Origin: Chloroflexota bacterium
GTDB lineage: Bacteria; Chloroflexota; Dehalococcoidia; Dehalococcoidales; UBA2162
Reading direction: 5' to 3'
Length of the DNA stretch: 5,682 nucleotides
NCBI GenBank assembly: GCA_016202555.1
Contig: JACQOL010000136.1
Location: forward strand, 1-5,682
The notes beneath the pieces were generated by a model. It ran no database searches and was not told the DNA's origin. It saw only the letters and a list, made by a program, of their open reading frames with translations. Both the position numbers and the translations under genes were made by a program. Positions 4,923 to 5,682 of the stretch are shown here, piece after piece (positions within the stretch are counted from its first letter, which is position 1; every line of letters begins with the position of its first letter).

Positions 4923-5682
4923 ATGGATAAATTATCTAGAGATGAATTAAAGATATTATTGGAAAAACAAAGCGGAGCTGGTGGCTCTGTGTCTCTCTTT
5001 ATGCCCACATACAAGTCAGGCTCGGAAATCCGTCAGAATCCGGTCAGGTTGAAGAATCTGTTACATAAAGCTGAGGAACATTTAGCGGCTGTTCTTCCCC
5101 GTTCCGTAGAAGCGAGAAGATTTTTAATGCCAGTCCAGCAGCTTTTAAGTGATAAACTTTTCTGGCAACACCCGGGTGACGGATTGGCTATTTTTCTCTC
5201 TCAAGATGTATTTCGACACTATTTCCTTCCGTTAAATTTTGAAGAGTTAGTGGTTGTTGGCAACCGGTTTCATATCAAACCTCTGTTACCCTTATTCAGC
5301 GGTGACGGTAGATTCTATGTTCTGGCACTCAGCCAAAACGATGTCAAGCTACTCCAGGGCACGCGCTATGGAACTAAAGAGATAGATTTGGCAGGTATAG
5401 TCCCTCAGAGTCTGGCCAAAGTCCTCAAATATGACGGACCGGAAAGGACGCTTCAGTCCCATGCGGGTGCGCCCGGGAAAGGCAGGGAGTCCAGCGTGTT
5501 TCACGGCCAGGGATTGGGGGATGTAGCTAAGAAAAACATCCTGGGCTACTTTCAAAAGATAGATAAAGGCTTACACCATGAGATATTAAAAGAAGAAAAC
5601 GCACCTTTAATAGTAGCTGGAGTTAATTATCTCCACCCAATCTATAAGGAGGCAAATACTTATCAGCATCTCTTTGATAAAG
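4923..5682 (+). CDS. baeRF-family protein, bacterial relative of release factor eRF1/aRF1 (3' end missing)
   Basis: The frame runs open for 253 codons to the window edge; baeRF proteins are usually about 350-400 aa. The start is ATG with GGAG at 4912-4915, 7 nt upstream. Recognisable family landmarks, in order, are VSLFMPTYKSGSEIRQNPVR near the N-terminus, a charged helical region (LKNLLHKAEEHL), DGLAIFLS around residue 86-93, FEELVVVGNRFHIKPLLPLF, then GRFYVLALSQNDVKLLQGTRYG. The last part is the strand-rich core shared by eRF1-like domains. Further on is VFHGQGLGDVAKKNILGYFQKIDKGLHHEIL, then a start of the next domain (PLIVAGVNYLHPIYKEAN). I cannot say with certainty which numbered baeRF family it is; family 3 or 7 seems closest from memory. 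Proteins of this group are proposed to act at the ribosome, in peptide release, rescue or hibernation, but the function is not established. No GGQ motif is visible in the part shown; the histidine-containing VFHGQGLG at about 191-198 is the nearest Gly-Gln feature. Confidence 0.8.
   Translation, partial: MDKLSRDELKILLEKQSGAGGSVSLFMPTYKSGSEIRQNPVRLKNLLHKAEEHLAAVLPRSVEARRFLMPVQQLLSDKLFWQHPGDGLAIFLSQDVFRHYFLPLNFEELVVVGNRFHIKPLLPLFSGDGRFYVLALSQNDVKLLQGTRYGTKEIDLAGIVPQSLAKVLKYDGPERTLQSHAGAPGKGRESSVFHGQGLGDVAKKNILGYFQKIDKGLHHEILKEENAPLIVAGVNYLHPIYKEANTYQHLFDK

Noticed and set aside
5349..5555. 68-codon minus-strand ORF
   Set aside because: It is antisense to the conserved baeRF coding region.
1..5682. 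tRNA, rRNA, CRISPR array or phage attachment site
   Set aside because: No cloverleaf-like region, no spaced identical repeats and no integrase or other phage genes were seen on either strand.

Overview
The window looks like a bacterial chromosome segment of mid-range GC with tightly packed genes. It holds a leftward phosphate-uptake operon and a divergent rightward group of stress or translation-related genes. The organism cannot be fixed from the sequence alone. An anaerobic environmental lineage such as Chloroflexota (Dehalococcoidia-like) is my guess. It rests on the style of the PstSCAB proteins, an MscL with a C-terminal zinc ribbon, a baeRF-type protein and an intergenic repeat of the 'HPERSEGS' type. 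That placement is inference.

Positions 1-3622, minus strand: the high-affinity phosphate ABC transporter, transcribed in the order pstS-pstC-pstA-pstB. PstS is a lipoprotein that captures phosphate outside the membrane, PstC and PstA form the channel, and PstB is the ATPase. pstB runs off the left edge, cut just after its ABC signature. pstC to pstA to pstB are separated by 3 and 16 nt and are surely cotranscribed. An 88-nt gap with a strong hairpin separates pstS from pstC and may set the usual excess of binding protein over permease. A good sigma-70-type promoter (TTGATA-17-TATACT) lies just upstream of pstS.

Positions 3623-4030: a 408-nt divergent intergenic region with no gene. It carries the pstS promoter, a small palindrome in the predicted pstS leader, a 127-bp imperfect inverted repeat (MITE/REP-like), a direct repeat resembling a Pho box, and an mscL promoter with a perfect TATAAT.

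Positions 4031-5682, plus strand: mscL (mechanosensitive channel with a fused zinc ribbon), a 71-aa protein I do not recognise, and the first 253 codons of a baeRF-family protein (bacterial relative of archaeo-eukaryotic release factor 1) that runs off the right edge. Each has its own good ribosome binding site, and the gaps are 86 and 119 nt. They could form one stress-related transcript.

No clearly novel multi-gene system is visible. The points most worth a second look are the MscL-zinc ribbon architecture, the baeRF protein with its unknown small neighbour, and the repeat that sits between the pstS promoter and the Pho-box-like site.
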